A stretch of DNA of 64,000 nt, from positions 310,001 to 374,000 of the forward strand of contig CANTFL010001211.1 in the NCBI GenBank assembly GCA_947650285.1, read 5' to 3'. The stretch is from Hyaloperonospora brassicae (Eukaryota; Oomycota; Peronosporomycetes; Peronosporales; Peronosporaceae). A program made the translations under genes and the position numbers. The notes beneath the pieces are model-generated. The model saw only the letters and a list, made by a program, of their open reading frames with translations, had not been told where the DNA came from and made no database searches. Positions 10,429 to 21,688 of this stretch are shown piece after piece. Position 1 is the stretch's first letter, and every line of letters starts with the position of its first letter.

Positions 10429-12111
10429 TGCGCTCGAGTCGACTACTTGTCGCGCGGGCGGAAGATACGAGAAATGCGACGATGGCGTCGACGGGACCGT
10501 TTGGCTCGTCGTCCGCTGCGTCTGGTGGCTGCACTGTCTGTATCGATCGCAGTACAGCGAAGCAGAAGTGAAGATGCGGGACAAGGTCCGACCGGCGCAT
10601 TGTCGCAGAGCACACATGACCAACGCATCTGTCATCTCACTGCCCGCCAACTATGCGCGATGGGTATACCTGCGCGTGCATTGACGGGTTTCGACTTGGC
10701 GAGTGATGCGGAGATTGATGGAGACGTTGGCTTGACGCAGGTGTGGATGGATGAGAGGCTTTGGCAGCAACAGCACTCGCTCGGCTCGTACCAGCACTTC
10801 AACATCGTACAAGCCAGCGAATGCTCATATGGTCTATGAGCTACGATAGCGTGCGAGCTGCTTGTGCACTCGCTGTGGTCCACCGAGTCGATCGGACGTG
10901 GCAGCTCGAGCGACGGAGTGAGACGAACGGAACTGCTCACGACTACGAGTCCGTCTCATCCAGTGAGCGCTCAGACTTACACCCCACGTGGCCATCAGAC
11001 GCGTCTACTGCAGTTTGCTGAAGGCACAACGAAGCGCAAAGTCGCACATGGGTCAGAAAGCGCCAAGAAGGCGACACAGCATTCACGACAGTACGCATAT
11101 AAATGCACGACGACGCACAGCGACGCGCTTTGTTGGTGAGACGTCAGATAGAGTGCGGTGTGTGTGTGCGTGTGTGGGGGTCATGACCGGTACAAAGTGA
11201 TTCACTCGACCAGACGACACACCGGGCGATGTCCAGGACCTCCACGAACACGTTGACGTCGTGTCTCTGCTCCTGAGCTTTGCTCCTGCTGCGTGATGGG
11301 CAGAACTTGCAGGAACACGCCGGACGTGGCCCATGCCAATACGACTCGGGAAGCGCACCTGCGTGTAAAGCCGAACCAATCAACAAATGACCGCCACGTG
11401 CGACGTGCGGCCATGAGGACGCGCGCTCTGCTCCACACGGACGCGTACTACTACTACTGTACCTGCTGCATGCGTTCACACAGTGTGCGTAGTGAGAGCA
11501 GACAGTGGCGTTACTGCGCTGCGGTCGCAACAGCAAAGCGCGACCGTCGCTCCTCGCGTCGGGTCTCTCGCAGCGTCTCTTCAGTCGTAACCTTCAAACG
11601 CCACGAACGAGTCGACGAGACGGGTGGACCATAACCGCTCACCGCGACGACGGCACATGTTCCGCGCGACATCTGTTCGCACAAGTGCCGGCGCAGTCGT
11701 GGGGCACGACTCGGTGCATGGACTTTCCGGGACCCGCAGCAACAGATGGACCAATAGGCCCAGCAACAACGTGTGGACAGAAGCCAACGAGCGGCGATAG
11801 TCCGATTGCAACACAGCCCATGATGAGCACTCGTTACTACACGGTCGGACCACGTACGGTCTCAAGCGTCGAGAGCCGATATGCCGACTGTGTTGTGGCT
11901 CTGTTCGGCAAAAATGGCCCCGACCCTGTGCAAGTCAAACAAACAAAAGAGAGACTCACGTCTTAGATACAGATATACTCACAGATACACAGAGATACAC
12001 AGAGATACACACACCACCTGTTGTTGTACTGTCGCTGGCTGTCACGTCCATCGATCCGCTTTCGACCGAAAAAAAGGACATCAGGCAGCACGGCACACTG
12101 CAATTGTCAAC
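10429..12111. other. Intergenic stretch, no gene seen
   Basis: Only short ORFs without family features. A short ACAGAGAT(AC) tandem repeat lies at about 11975-12015, just upstream of the MLO-like gene. Confidence 0.5.
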
Positions 12112-14178
12112 ATGGGCGGCGCGTCGCTCTTTGAGGTCGGCGACGACGTCGAGTACTGGCGCGTGTTGATCAACTTGAGCATCTTGGCGTTCTGTCTCGT
12201 GCTCTTGGAAGGCGCCGTGCATCGCCTCGAGCACAAGTTCCCGCCGTCGGAAAAGTATCAGCACATGCTCAAGAAGACGTATCGAGAGCTCATGGTGCTC
12301 GGCTTGATCAGTTTCGGGCTCAAGATGCTCAAAGAAGTCCCGAGCTTTGACAGCTACAGCAAAACCATCTTGGCCTTCCAAGTCGCAGACCTGACCATCT
12401 TCTTGCTGGCCCTTGCGCTCGTGCTGCAGTCCACGGCGGTCTTCTTCCTCCTCCACGGCCGGAACAATCGCGCCGAGCGCGCCGAGCTCATGACGACACA
12501 AGACCTCGTGAACTCGATCAAAGACCCGAACGACGCGCGGCCTGCGTTCTTCGGATCGCTCTGGTGCTGCAGCCGTGCGGCCCAGCAGCGAGCGAATACC
12601 AGGGAACTCATCCAACATCGTCTCCTGCGGCGGCTGTTTCTCCGTCGCTTTGGCCTGCCGCAGCTCTTCCCGTTCTCCAAGTACCTCAATCAAGCGCAAG
12701 CCAACCAGATCGCGCACATGATTGAAGTGGACGCGTCCATGTGGGCCGTGCTGCTCGTTGTTGCGTGGGCGGTCCTCGGCCTCCTTGCCATCATTCAGGC
12801 GTACCACACGGAGATGGACGACAGCCACAAGCTGGTCGAGGCCCTTGCCGTGTTCGCGTGGCTGCTCCTGCTCTTGCAAGTCGCTGTGTTCCTTTACCTG
12901 CGGTCGTGCGTCCATCAGCTCCTGCAAGCGGCAGCGTTCAGCAACGACGAGGACACGCTGGCGGCAAACTTGAGCACCATTGCCAACGAAGAGACCGAGA
13001 CGTGGCAAAACGAAGAGGCCGACCGCGCGCTCGAGACCATGGGGAGTATCCAAGAGTACCACGAAGAGCTCGCGCTGCAACGTCAGTGCCATCGCCGTCT
13101 GCAGCATCTCCAGCGTCATCGTCGCGACGGCCACACTGACGCGAGCGCGCTGCCACGCACGCGGCAAGCGAGTTTCAGCGGCGTCGTCCCGGGATCGCCC
13201 GTCATTGCCATCCGCTCGTTCTCGCCCAAAACGTGGCACCTTGGCGTCATGCTCCTGCTCGTGCTCAACGGCTTCCTCCTCACGCTCTTCTTCCAGTGCG
13301 TGTTCTACGACATGGACGACATGTACCACGACTTTGGCTCGTTCGCCACGGCCATGGTCCCGCTCCCGCTCGTGCTCAACACGTTTGTGCTCCAGCGCCG
13401 CATCTTTTACGACTACGTCGTCGTGAGTCGCGTGCTCGCGGTCGACGCGCACACGCTGAGCGACGTGATCGAAAACTTCCGCGACGTCGTGCGCCTGCGC
13501 ACGGAATTCGCCGCGTCGCTGCTGCACCACCTGACGCAACAGGAGTTTGCAATCACCGACTTGGACCTCGAGCTCCGCGCCCGCGACCGCTCCGACAGCG
13601 GCTTCATCGAAGTCGACGCCCTGCGCGACGTGCTCGCGGCCTTTGGCTACGCGCTCCCGCGCTTCCGCTTCAACAGCGTCGCCAAGCTCCTGTTCGAGCT
13701 CGAGGGCACGACCGTCTGCTACGCGCACGTCGTGCGGCTCGTGCGCATGGCGCAGCACGAGCTCGTGGCGGCCGACGCCGTGGCGGCGCACCCCATGCTC
13801 CGGCCCAGCAGTGCGCTGCTCTACGACGACGCCAACGGTCTGGCCGCGAGCGTGCGGTCGCAGTCGCACTACAACGTGTTCAACTCGACGCGGCAGCCGC
13901 TGCCGCCGCCGGCGATGGACAGCAGTGGCGTCGGCAGCCACATGGGCAGTATGATTAAGCCCTACGCTGCGTGTCGAGCACCGGCGACAGCGACGACAGC
14001 GACGACAGCGACCAATGAGACGGCGGCAGTGGCGGTGCCTGTGGCCACAGCAGCAGCAGCAGCAGCAGCGGCCGCCCCGCGCGCGAGTGCCGTCGTGAGC
14101 GCCCGCGCGTTGCACGATATGTTTAATTTAGAGCTCTTCGCGGCGTCGGACAGCCACTTGGGGCAGATGCAGCTTTAG
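12112..14178 (+). CDS. MLO-like seven-transmembrane protein with EF-hand-like C-terminus
   Basis: A 688-residue single-exon protein from MGGASLFEV; the longer open frame from 11881 covers a repeat-bearing leader. It matches the layout of the MLO family known from plants: a first hydrophobic segment followed by a His/Glu-rich stretch (LLEGAVHRLEHKF), the motif YRELMVLGLISFGLK, a second hydrophobic segment, a long loop with FGLPQLFPFSKYLNQAQA, two segments (MWAVLLVVAWAVLGLLAI and FAWLLLLLQVAVFLYL), an acidic loop, and a last block WHLGVMLLLVLNGFLLTLF with further hydrophobic runs. About seven membrane segments are expected. The tail differs from plant MLO: at about residues 482-508 an EF-hand-like loop (D-R-S-D-S-G-F-I, lacking the acidic twelfth residue) stands where a calmodulin-binding helix might be expected, followed by an Ala-rich end. 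A decayed partial copy lies at 23225-23645. The MLO assignment is by pattern, not by search. Confidence 0.65.
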   Translation: MGGASLFEVGDDVEYWRVLINLSILAFCLVLLEGAVHRLEHKFPPSEKYQHMLKKTYRELMVLGLISFGLKMLKEVPSFDSYSKTILAFQVADLTIFLLALALVLQSTAVFFLLHGRNNRAERAELMTTQDLVNSIKDPNDARPAFFGSLWCCSRAAQQRANTRELIQHRLLRRLFLRRFGLPQLFPFSKYLNQAQANQIAHMIEVDASMWAVLLVVAWAVLGLLAIIQAYHTEMDDSHKLVEALAVFAWLLLLLQVAVFLYLRSCVHQLLQAAAFSNDEDTLAANLSTIANEETETWQNEEADRALETMGSIQEYHEELALQRQCHRRLQHLQRHRRDGHTDASALPRTRQASFSGVVPGSPVIAIRSFSPKTWHLGVMLLLVLNGFLLTLFFQCVFYDMDDMYHDFGSFATAMVPLPLVLNTFVLQRRIFYDYVVVSRVLAVDAHTLSDVIENFRDVVRLRTEFAASLLHHLTQQEFAITDLDLELRARDRSDSGFIEVDALRDVLAAFGYALPRFRFNSVAKLLFELEGTTVCYAHVVRLVRMAQHELVAADAVAAHPMLRPSSALLYDDANGLAASVRSQSHYNVFNSTRQPLPPPAMDSSGVGSHMGSMIKPYAACRAPATATTATTATNETAAVAVPVATAAAAAAAAAPRASAVVSARALHDMFNLELFAASDSHLGQMQL

Positions 14179-14362
14179 TGTGTCGTGTCCTGTAATCAAA
14201 AGTTGCGGCAGTTGCGTCAGTTGCGTTAGTGGTGGGGCACGTGTGGTGGTGCTACTTCAGTGCGTGGGGCGCGTCGAGTCACTTGCGCGAGATGGCGTCC
14301 CTTTCGATAGAGACCGATCGATAAGCAGGGTCGTAGATTGTTAGACCTAGCCCCTAGGAGGT

Positions 14363-15869
14363 ATGCAGCCGCTTATCCTGTCGCTGCTGCTGGTGGCCGT
14401 CGCGTGGCAGCCGCTCGAGGGGTACCACGCGCCTGCGACGCACGACCGCTACACGGTCGTGCGTCGGATGGACGAAGGTGACGCTGTCGTTGCGGTCGTG
14501 CGGCGCAATGAGCTCTTGTATCTGCTCTACGACGAAACGGTCATTGGGGCCGAGTTCGATCACCCGACTGTGCGCGACCAGACGGTGTTTCCCGGCTTTG
14601 CGATCATGCAGTGTGCAGCTTATTTGCAGGATAAGCCCACGCGCGCCGTGCAGATTGGACTTGGCATCGGGTCCGTCCCGACGTTTTTGCGCGCAATGGC
14701 GATCCCAACAGGTTCGACGGCCCTCGCAGGCTGTTGCTATTCGTTTTGGTATACTGAATCTGACGACAAATGTGTGCTCGCTATCCTGCTTCTTACAGAC
14801 GTTGTGGAGATTAGCCGTGCAGTGGTGACCCAAGCGACGGATTACTTTCAGTACGAATACTGTTGGCGTCAACACGATGGACGTGATGACGCACGCGATG
14901 AGGACGACGATGATGATGATGATAATGACGACGACGACGAAACGTGCCGCAGTGGCCGCACCTTTGTGATGGACGGGTTGAAGTTCGTATCCAGTACGCC
15001 GTCGCAGATCATAGGAGGGACAACCCACGAGCGTCCGTACGACCTCTTTATCGTGGACGTGTACACGGGCTGGAACCCGTTTGCTTTTTTCGTCCGTGAA
15101 AAGATGCTCCAAGTCCGTGAGAACTGGTTGACGCTAAACGGCGTCCTCGTTATGAACTTTGTCGGGTACGTGCACGGTCCTCATGCAGTGGTCCCCAAGT
15201 CCATCTACCGCACGTTGCAGAGTGTGTTCAAGTACGTCAAGTGCTATCGCGAGATGGAGGAAGTCGACGAGCGCGATGCGTCCAACCTTGTCTTTTACGC
15301 TTCGGACAAGCCATTCAGCTTCAACTTGCCCACGACCGAGAGGTACCAGGACGCACCCGATCACACCTACTTCAGCGTGCGTCCATGTTTGTGCTTTTTT
15401 TCTGCGTTGACTACGGTGCTGTAGTGGTTTACTACAGCTCAAGTGCTGACACGTGATGCTGCCGGTTTGTTTCGACAGGTGGTCAAGAACTTTCCGAAAT
15501 GGGAGGCACGACCAGCACTGTCCAAGTGAGTGTGCGCGACTGCAACGCTACGACTAACCCGTGTGTGTGTCCGTGTGTTGCATTCGCTCGTAGATCTTCG
15601 CGGAGCTGCAGGATCAAGTCGAAGTGGCGGTTCACCAAGAGATGGAGGAGGAAGAAGTGCGGTTTGTGGCATCCAACAAGGACGAGTTGCCACATACTCG
15701 AGACACTGCTGCTCCGCGCGTACTCACTGAGCTCGACCATGGCCAAGAAGATTTTCGTGAGATTCATACGGACACAGAGACTGGCATGCGCAAGCGCGTT
15801 CTCGAGCAGTTCCCTCCAGCACTTTGGGAAGAGCTCAAGCAGAAGTCTGCGACAACGACGACCAAGTAG
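14363..15869 (+). CDS. Secreted or membrane-anchored spermidine-synthase-like (Rossmann, SAM-type) protein
   Basis: Four exons are inferred: 14363-14711, 14799-15376, 15479-15525, 15594-15869. Residues 1-20 look like a signal peptide (LILSLLLVAVAW). The core is the spermidine synthase/SAM-methyltransferase fold: VQIGLGIGSVPTFLR (the GxGxG nucleotide loop), then across intron 1 DVVEISRAVV (acidic end of strand 2), YDLFIVDVYTG (strand 4) and LTLNGVLVMNF. Intron 1 (87 nt, GTTCGA...TTACAG) is a multiple of three and has no stop, so retention would keep the frame. Intron 2 ends in CGACAG and restores KNFPKWE. Exon 4 encodes an acidic tail ending in a Thr/Lys run. Oddities: an Asp-run insertion (about 15 of 20 residues acidic) inside the fold after strand 2, and a one-base phase mismatch between exons 3 and 4 (donor AA/GTGAGT, acceptor TAG/ATC), so either one base is missing or a splice site is wrong. 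Whether it makes polyamines or methylates something cannot be told. Confidence 0.7.
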
Positions 15870-15974
15870 CGGAAAAGACACACTTGCAAACGCGTCGTCA
15901 ACAAACCGTGTGCATGCCGCGCGCGTTCTACAGAAAAAAAGTTTACTTTGTCAGTTGGTCAATCTTCCACGATG

Positions 15975-18900
15975 CTAACGTCGCTGCTTCTTCCACGCCA
16001 TAGCACTTGGGCTTTCTAGTTCTTCTTCATACACCGCCTCCTCCTCTTCTTCTTCCTCATCTTCCTCTGCACACGCAACAACTTTTATCGCCTGGCGAGC
16101 TGCAATCTCATGGACAAACTGCAGTTCCGTCGCTGGCAGTTCCAGGTAAGCGCCCAGCTCAGCAGCATCGCGTTCGAGCCGACGGGCCTTCTCGATATTC
16201 CACTCTTCAATCTCTAGCGCCTTTGTCGCACGTAGCCACTGCGCAACCTTACTCACTCGTTCTGCAATGGTCAGCTGCATCAACCGATACTCTTCACGGG
16301 GAAATGTGAAACCAGGCTCCTGGCTCTTCACGTCTTGCAATAACGCAGCCAAGTGTGCGTACCGCGGAGCGCGATTGTTCGGACCCAACACGAGTTCACA
16401 CGCCCGCAAGCACCAGTGCACAGCGCCTAACTGAGTCTGCGCCGTCTCCAGCCCAACTTCCAGGCCCGTCACGCGCTCCATGAGCTGAATGACTCCAGCT
16501 TCTTGACTCTGCACGTAGTTGGGCGTGGCAAACGCACTGGGTGAAAACTCTCGCAGCGCAAACTTGTGGGCAAAGATGCTGACTTCGCGCTCCACGCCCT
16601 TCACAGCCTGCACATAAGCTATGAGTTCATGTGCTCCTGGAGGACACGCCACCAATTGGGTCTGCATCTGCACCAAAAAGCTCTCGACCCTAGCGAGTGC
16701 TGGTCGTCTGCCCAGACACTCGCGACGCAGCAGCTTCTTATCGAGGTAGTAGAGGTTCTGTCGACGCGAGCAGCGAGGACAGCGGAATGCATCGATGTGG
16801 TCGAGCTCCTGCGGCATGAGGTCTACGCATGCTGCGTGGTACCATTCGTCACAAAAGTCACAGCAGATCATCGGAGCTTGATCGACGCCGCGGCACACGC
16901 AGAAGATCTGGGGCGACTCGGTATCCCTCGGGCCATGACGTTTTCGCTGAGAAGGACGACACGTCCCGCAAACGAAGGCCTCTTTCGGATGCCGAGGCAC
17001 CAAGTCCGGCACGCACTGAGGATGGTAGTAGCGCTGACAGCGTTGGCAAGTCACGACTTGAGCTCGCTCGCTGAGGATCTGCTTGCAGACGCAATACAGC
17101 TGCGAATGCAAATGCAAAGCCTGGTCCGGACTATGCGCGAGCTGCTGCTGTACCATTTTCAGCGCAGTCTGCAAGAACTGAGCCAAAGACAGGTGACTGT
17201 TCGACGGACGCAGGAACAGCGCGTGAACAGCGTCGTACCAGCGACGGCAGTCTTGCAAACGCGAGTGCAGCTGTCGCCGCAGTAGAGATGAACTCGGCAC
17301 AAAATGAGCATCAGCTTGCGCGAACAGTTCCTCAACCTCGTCAACGGAAGGGCGCTCCATCATTGACTTATGACCGTGGGAAGAGGAGGCGCCAGAGACG
17401 ACCGCCATCACTTGTTTAGCGCGGCTCTCCCATCCCCGGCATTTCTCAAGTCGCTCTTGGAGTGCCTCTGCATTATGTGGCGGAATGGGTAACGCGGTCG
17501 CCCGTCGGAGCAGCACCTCCAGCTCTTCCGTGCTTTTCGAGCGGTCACTTAGTGCTCCGTCTACCTCTGCTGCCTCAACGTGAGTAGATGCAATAAGCTT
17601 CCGCAACGCCTCGGCATTCGCTATCCCATACGGGCTTGCTAACCGCAATTCCTTCACCTCATCCAACACTCGTTCAACTTGTGCTTGCGTCGGTGCCCCC
17701 ATAGCGTCACTCCCTTGGGCCCTCTCGACAATGCTGGCAGAGAGTACGTTCACCTTGCAAAGCACTTCCAAGTATTGCTGAGCGCTGGAAAGCTGGCTGC
17801 ACAAGCTCCCGGCTGCATCGTTTTCTTTCTTTGCACGCAAGCAGCCGCTCACATCGGCGATAGCCGTGCAAAGCTGACCAAAGTGCACATTGCCGTGAAG
17901 CAACACGTTAGGGGCGCCCATCAGCCGAACAATCGATGCAACGTCTGTGGACGAAGCTCTTGGCCGAATTTTCTTCGCAACCTCGTCGCGAAATATATCG
18001 TTTATCGATTTGAGCATCATCGCAGCGTCGGTTCGAATCGTGCGCCACTCGTTCACGATGTCTCGAATCTTTGCAACTGTGGCGGGCTCAACAAGCAACT
18101 TCTTCGCATCCGTCAACAATGACTCAAACTCGTCAAGACTCAAGTGCACCTGCTTTTGCGGATCGAGGGCCATAAGCAACTGTACAGCTTGCGCGTCCCA
18201 GTGCTCAACGCACGCAATCGCACGTTCCAATGCATCCAATCGTTTGCAATCTGCACCACCGCAAGACTTGCCACACGAGAGCAATCGCTTTAGGTCGGAC
18301 AATGTTACCTCAGCTGCAAATGAACTGTCAGCCAATCGTTTGCGATACTGCATCACGGCGTCACACGCTCTGTTCCATGCTCGGACGCTGTTTAGTCGTC
18401 TTCGCAAGTTGTCCACCATGTCTTCGAGACGAGTAGCCTCGTAGCGATACAAATACACAAAATTCCCTGGATCCCGGCATTTGCACATTGTAGGGTAGTG
18501 CTCCAAACAACCTATAACGGCACCGCTACTACTTCCGTGCGGCGCGCGGCACCTCGTGCACACGACAGCTTGGAGATAGCAGTACTGTTTGCAAGTTACG
18601 CACCGAAGACCCTCGTTCTTACCCGAACGACCCGCCCACAGCACCATCCTAGTAGAGCGCATGGATGTCTCGGGGCTTTCCATCCTCATTTTAGAACCTC
18701 GCTTGCCCCGCGCCAAAACAGCCCCTCCCATCTTTGAAGGTCGGTTACATGCTCGAGCTGCCATTCCACGTCTCATTGAAGATGCCGAAACTTCAGTACT
18801 AGTCACGCCAGCCCCTCGATACTCCTGCTTTTCAAAATCGGCAATGAGCTTTCGCTTCGCCACATACATCGCGCTATCCGATTCATCCACTCGCCGCTGA

Positions 18901-21688
18901 AACTCGAGATAATTCTGCAGCAACTGCTCTACCGCTGGAAGCAAAAACGACTCGGTGTTTTCAAACTCAAAGCTGCTGCCGTCTACAACGCTTTCAGCCA
19001 GAGTACATACCAGTGCTTCATGGCAAAACACAGGCAGCTTGCGAAACTCCCGATACTTTCGCAACGACTTTGCACCCCACGGCAACCAGTCCACAGTTGC
19101 AAAATTCACCGCTTCAGCACAATTGAAACCAGTGTTGAAACCAGCATGGTACGCCGACGGAAAAGTGACAATGAACTCATTCGGGCGGTGCGTCGCGCGA
19201 TATACAGGTACGCCGTGTTCTCGCAACGCTTTAGGCGAAAACATCGTGACCAGCTGCATATGCAGATCTGGCTGACTACCGAAAAGCTCCGGTGTGAGTT
19301 TCTTCATGGTGCGTTCGAAATGCTCAGCGCTCGCGCACGGGATACCGTACCATGTCTTTGGTGCGCCGCAGTGCAAATAGCTAGTGCTGTAGAAATTATG
19401 GTCCTCCACGTGCCAACAAAAAGTGGAGAAGCACATTCCTGCATACAACCACGGAACCATGACACCTTTTATGTCCTCGTCCAAGTGCTGAAGCACTGAC
19501 CCGGGCAATTTGGGCATGTTGTTCAGGTTCCAGTCGTCCTGCGCGTATCGATGCAGTAAATCCTCGAGCGACTGAGCAGCGTCAGCGTTCTGATTATTTC
19601 CTCCAGCTTTTGTTGATAGACCTTCACGCAACCCGTGGGAAAAAAACTCACTGAGTTGACGAGCGTAGTCACTCTTTGCCTGGGTCGTTAGATTCTTCCA
19701 GCGCTTTGACACAGTGCGGAAGTTCTTCATGTACAAATCCATACGAGGAAAGCCGCCGCCGGTAGAACCTGTGTCAACATCGCTGCCATACTGCACCTCA
19801 AGTCGCTGTTCGTGAACAGGAACGCTGAGCAATTTCCAGTACTCAGCTTCTAATTCTCGGGGGCTAATCGCTTCGTCCGGATCGACATCAGACGGCAACG
19901 AGAAGTACTTTCGTTTCCAAACGTCGGCACGTTCCTTGTAGTCTATCATACTAATCTCTGCTCCCATGTCAAAACCAAACTTGGCGTTCGCCTTGCGTTT
20001 ATTCGGATCCGTTGCATCTCGTACGCATTCCTTGCAATACCAGTCACCGGTGGGCACCGCAGGCAACGGGTTCTCCAGACAGAAGAGATGCTGTCCACTG
20101 TTACAGCCGTCGCAAAGCAGCATTCGGTTCCAGCAATCGCCACGCAAACAAACCTGACAGATATCACTATTGTACGCAAGCTCCGCAGCACGTGCGTCCC
20201 AGCCATTAGCGATCAGAATTTCCATACTAGACATTTCAATATCGTCGTTTGAGTCACTGTCCAAGTAACGCACAGCAACGTGCGGCTTCTTCCCGCCAAA
20301 GACACGCTTGACCTCAGTCAACACGGCTCCTGAATCGGGAAAGAACCGGAAGAACTTTTGCCCGACACGAATTTCCGGAGGACCAAGTCTCACGTTGCGC
20401 GTACTCGACGGCTTCAACGATTCGGGCCCAAGGTCTCGGTGCAGAGTCTGTCGCCCGTGTTCTAGTTGCTCATTTTCAGGCTTTGGCGACGTGGCTGGGT
20501 GGCTGTCACTCTCTTCGCTGCTTGTGTGTTCTCCCTCCAGAAATAGCGTACGCTTCACAAGCATATCATCGTCATCTCGTGTCTCACTTTCGTGGCCATT
20601 TGCGGATGTAGAACATTTCGTTCCGCTAAGACTTCGAGGCTTAGATAATGGTGTCACTTTTGTGTCGTCAGACATGTTTGTTCCGGAAGGCGTTGCCGCT
20701 AGCCCTTCAACCTTGACCTTCACTTTATTTTCCAGTGCGCCACCGCTATTGCCACCCTTTTCCTTAGCTTCCTGTTCCTTCTCATAGCAGAGCAACAGCG
20801 TCTTGTAATACGTTTTGTACGTGCAGCACAGCTCTGCAGAAGGCTCGCTTGACGCTTTTGTGCGACCGACTCGACGCACCACCTGATCCCACCTATCACT
20901 TGCACACACCGCATTGAACCCTCCAAGCGAAATCACCGTCTTATACAGTAGATGCAGGTTGACCAACTGCCCGTCAGCACGCGGCAGTTCCTTCATGGGT
21001 TCCCCTCGTTGGTACAAAAAGAGTCGCAGGGCTTCTACAAACTGGCCTTCTGCACGTGAATGCCCTTCAATGCAATTCAGCTGCTGCACGCGTGTCCGAA
21101 AGCGAAAGGTCTTTTCATTGATGGCAAACGGCGGTCGCCAACCTTTCGGCGGCACAATCTTGCAAATGCCAGCTTGCATCCCAATATGGCGAATACTAAC
21201 GACACATACGCACGACACGAGGACATAGAACACAACAAGTCAGCTCTCTGGCTCACTCTCTCCTGCATTGCTGCTTCCAGTCCATCTCCTCAGCTCATGA
21301 GCATTGGCATCGCTGTCTCGATTTTTACGATACTCAGCTGACTGCTGTCGGAAGCGTCATGAGCCCCTCGTTTTATTTAGCCAGAGGGACGTCACGTCCG
21401 TTGACATCAACTCAACGTCAACCGTCACACATCGACGGTCCTGTGCGCTGTCCTTTCTTTCCACACACGCACACTACTTACACTCCATAGGGAACGACAT
21501 CCCATGAAGCTCTGTGGCGAATCGAGTCGGAAGCTAAGAGGAAGAACAAGAAGGAGACGTGCAAATAAATTACCGTACCTGGAAATATATTTCAGCGGGT
21601 GTTCAAACTCCATCGCTGTGGGATAGAACACTGGGCACGGTGGACAGATATAGCCATCTGTGTCGGTAGCCATGGGGTCCCAGTCCAT
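15975..21688 (-). CDS. KDM5: KDM5/JARID1-type histone H3K4 demethylase
   Basis: Two exons are inferred: 21579-21688 and 15975-21195, with a 383-base intron (GTACGG...GTTAG); the join is in phase and gives 1776 residues. Exon 1 starts MDWDPMATDTDGY and holds the first half of the JmjN domain (PPCPVFYPTAMEFEHPLKY); exon 2 continues it (IRHIGMQAGICKIVPPKGW). Domains follow in KDM5 order: ARID (about 87-175), PHD1 (380-427, CQVC...CDGC...H...C), the catalytic JmjC with Fe(II) ligands H632 and E634 (CWHVED) and H720 (SAYHAGFN), the C5HC2 zinc finger (about 860-925), a helical PLU-1 region, then PHD2 (CVCKQIL...CQRCQRYYH) and PHD3 (CVCRG...CDFCDEWYH). It ends in a Glu run. Expected reaction: 2-oxoglutarate/Fe(II)-dependent removal of H3K4 tri- and dimethyl marks in the nucleus. 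All catalytic residues visible are intact. Convergent with the spermidine-synthase-like gene, 105 bases away. Confidence 0.93.

Noticed and set aside
11956..14115. 719-codon minus-strand open frame
   Set aside because: Shadow of the GC-rich MLO-like gene on the other strand; rich in Arg/His/Val runs with no domain.
15499..15978. 159-codon frame overlapping the end of the spermidine-synthase-like gene
   Set aside because: Arg/Ser-rich frame opposite in phase to the acidic, clearly coding exon 4.
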